A stretch of DNA of 13,781 bases from Chloroflexota bacterium (lineage in GTDB: Bacteria; Chloroflexota; Dehalococcoidia; GIF9; UBA5620): NCBI GenBank assembly GCA_026389735.1, contig JAPLHH010000158.1:1-13781 (forward strand), given 5' to 3'. The notes under the pieces were generated by a model. The model worked only from the letters and a program-made list of their open reading frames with translations, was not told the DNA's origin and made no database searches. The position numbers were made by a program, and so were the translations under genes. Numbering within the stretch: the stretch's first letter is position 1; each line of letters starts with the position of its first letter. Shown piece after piece: positions 13,010 to 13,781 of this stretch.

Positions 13010-13781
13010 TCAGTTTCTTATAAAAGCCATTAACTTATTTTCCACTTTCTTGCTTTTAAATAAAATTCTCATAATTGCGGCGCTTCCGCCAGTTGAGGCA
13101 TAGTCAAACATTTTATTCTTCTTGTGAAAATCATAATCTGCACGAAGAATCATACCATTTCTAGCAACAAGATCACGAAACGTCCAAGTTGTACCGCGAG
13201 TAGTAAACCTATTTGCAATCTGCCATTTTCCCTCCATGGCTCGATCTAAATCTTCCACTGTTTGACGTACTGTATTCGCAAAATTTGGATCATTACTATC
13301 GCCATCAGTCAGAGCTGCAATACATTTTGCCCCTGTTTTATCCAAGACAGCCCCTAGGTACCATGCTGCGTTTTTACCCAGAGGACCCCCTCCAGTGGCT
13401 ATGGCAAAGCCATATTTACCTTTCAAGGATGGACGGTGAGCCATTCCCCATGACCGATCAAGGAATGCTTTTAAGTGAGAATCTACCATTCCTGCACTAC
13501 AACTACCTATGTATACAAGACCGTCAACTTCATGCATTCTCCTTTTTATTTCTTCATACTCATCTTTAAGAACACAGATACCCTCTACTCTAAAATCACA
13601 GAGATAGCATCCAGTACAAGGGCCAACTTTGTGATCCCGCAATTCTGTAAGTTCCACCTTATTTCGTGAGTACCTCCGGATAGATTCAACTATAGACGCA
13701 CCGGCCGGGTCCTCAGATGTCCTGTTACCCGTGATGACCAGGATGGTCTTATTGCCGTCTTTCTCTGCTTCGGGACCATTT
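13010..13781 (-). CDS. Iron-sulfur flavoprotein-like NAD(P)H:FMN oxidoreductase (partial)
   Basis: The frame is open to the window edge, so the true start lies beyond 13781; 256 residues are visible. The visible start KTILVITGNRTSEDPAGASI fits the first strand and phosphate loop of a flavodoxin-like fold. Next comes CTGCYLCDFRVEGIC, a CX2CX2CX7C cluster (visible residues 55-69) like the compact 4Fe-4S motif of archaeal/bacterial iron-sulfur flavoproteins, then VDGLVYIGSCSAGMVDSHLKAFLDR, the FMN-binding region of the multimeric WrbA-like group. Expected role: electron transfer from ferredoxin or NAD(P)H through FeS and FMN. A GTG at 13657 would remove the FMN loop, so it is not the start. The C-terminal about 65 residues after GKWQIANRF are a basic extension I do not recognise. 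Confidence 0.85.
   Translation of the reverse strand, partial: NGPEAEKDGNKTILVITGNRTSEDPAGASIVESIRRYSRNKVELTELRDHKVGPCTGCYLCDFRVEGICVLKDEYEEIKRRMHEVDGLVYIGSCSAGMVDSHLKAFLDRSWGMAHRPSLKGKYGFAIATGGGPLGKNAAWYLGAVLDKTGAKCIAALTDGDSNDPNFANTVRQTVEDLDRAMEGKWQIANRFTTRGTTWTFRDLVARNGMILRADYDFHKKNKMFDYASTGGSAAIMRILFKSKKVENKLMAFIRN

Noticed and set aside
12794..13033. 79-aa plus-strand frame after DUF1015
   Set aside because: No ribosome site, low-complexity aromatic/serine composition, and it runs into the end of the flavoprotein gene.

Overview
The window looks like a chromosomal segment of a bacterium of moderate GC content. The gene set (short-type PurL with separate PurQ, rpsU-yqeY linkage, a GYD-domain protein, a DUF1015 protein, several small membrane-anchored zinc-ribbon proteins) and the dispersed GATTCTTCGCTTCGCTCAGAATGAC-type intergenic repeat would fit a Chloroflexota / Dehalococcoidia-like lineage. 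That assignment is inference from gene content, not a search result. No tRNA, rRNA, CRISPR array, transposase or phage structural gene is visible.

Left part (1-4300): an accessory-looking stretch of small genes, mostly on the minus strand and often with their own promoters. It holds a 95-aa coiled-coil/two-helix membrane protein, a 48-aa plus-strand protein, a 69-aa charged protein behind a textbook sigma-70 promoter, a 100-aa hypothetical behind an HNH endonuclease with an EF-hand/dockerin-like tail, a zinc-ribbon protein with a Pro/Gln tandem-repeat linker and one membrane helix, a three-helix membrane protein, a membrane-anchored beta-rich protein with oppositely charged flanks, and a 54-aa double zinc ribbon that has lost two metal-binding cysteines.

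Middle part (4300-7730): a metallo-beta-lactamase-fold hydrolase whose -10 box is covered by a perfect 15-bp palindrome; a repeat-filled intergenic region with a 24-nt tandem array; a minus-strand pair of a GYD-domain gene (broken, or joined, by a -1 shift at an A7 run) and a crotonase; then a gene-poor stretch of about 400 nt with a cruciform-capable inverted repeat, phased A-tracts, a promoter with a palindrome and a long hairpin, all facing the 3' end of a leaderless NYN-domain (LabA/DUF88-type) RNase gene.

Right part (7790-13781): a plus-strand housekeeping cluster rpsU-yqeY-(terminator-like hairpin/internal promoter)-purQ-purL-DUF1015, with purQ/purL overlapping by 14 nt and DUF1015 following by 14 nt. 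PurQ and PurL are two of the three subunits of FGAM synthase; the third, PurS, is not in the window. At the right edge, convergent to this cluster, is an iron-sulfur-flavoprotein-like gene that runs off the window.

The items most worth a second look are the orphan bent promoter plus hairpin at 7099-7235, the exactly -1-compatible frameshift in the GYD gene, and the operator-like palindrome at the MBL-fold gene. None of these proves a new system on its own.
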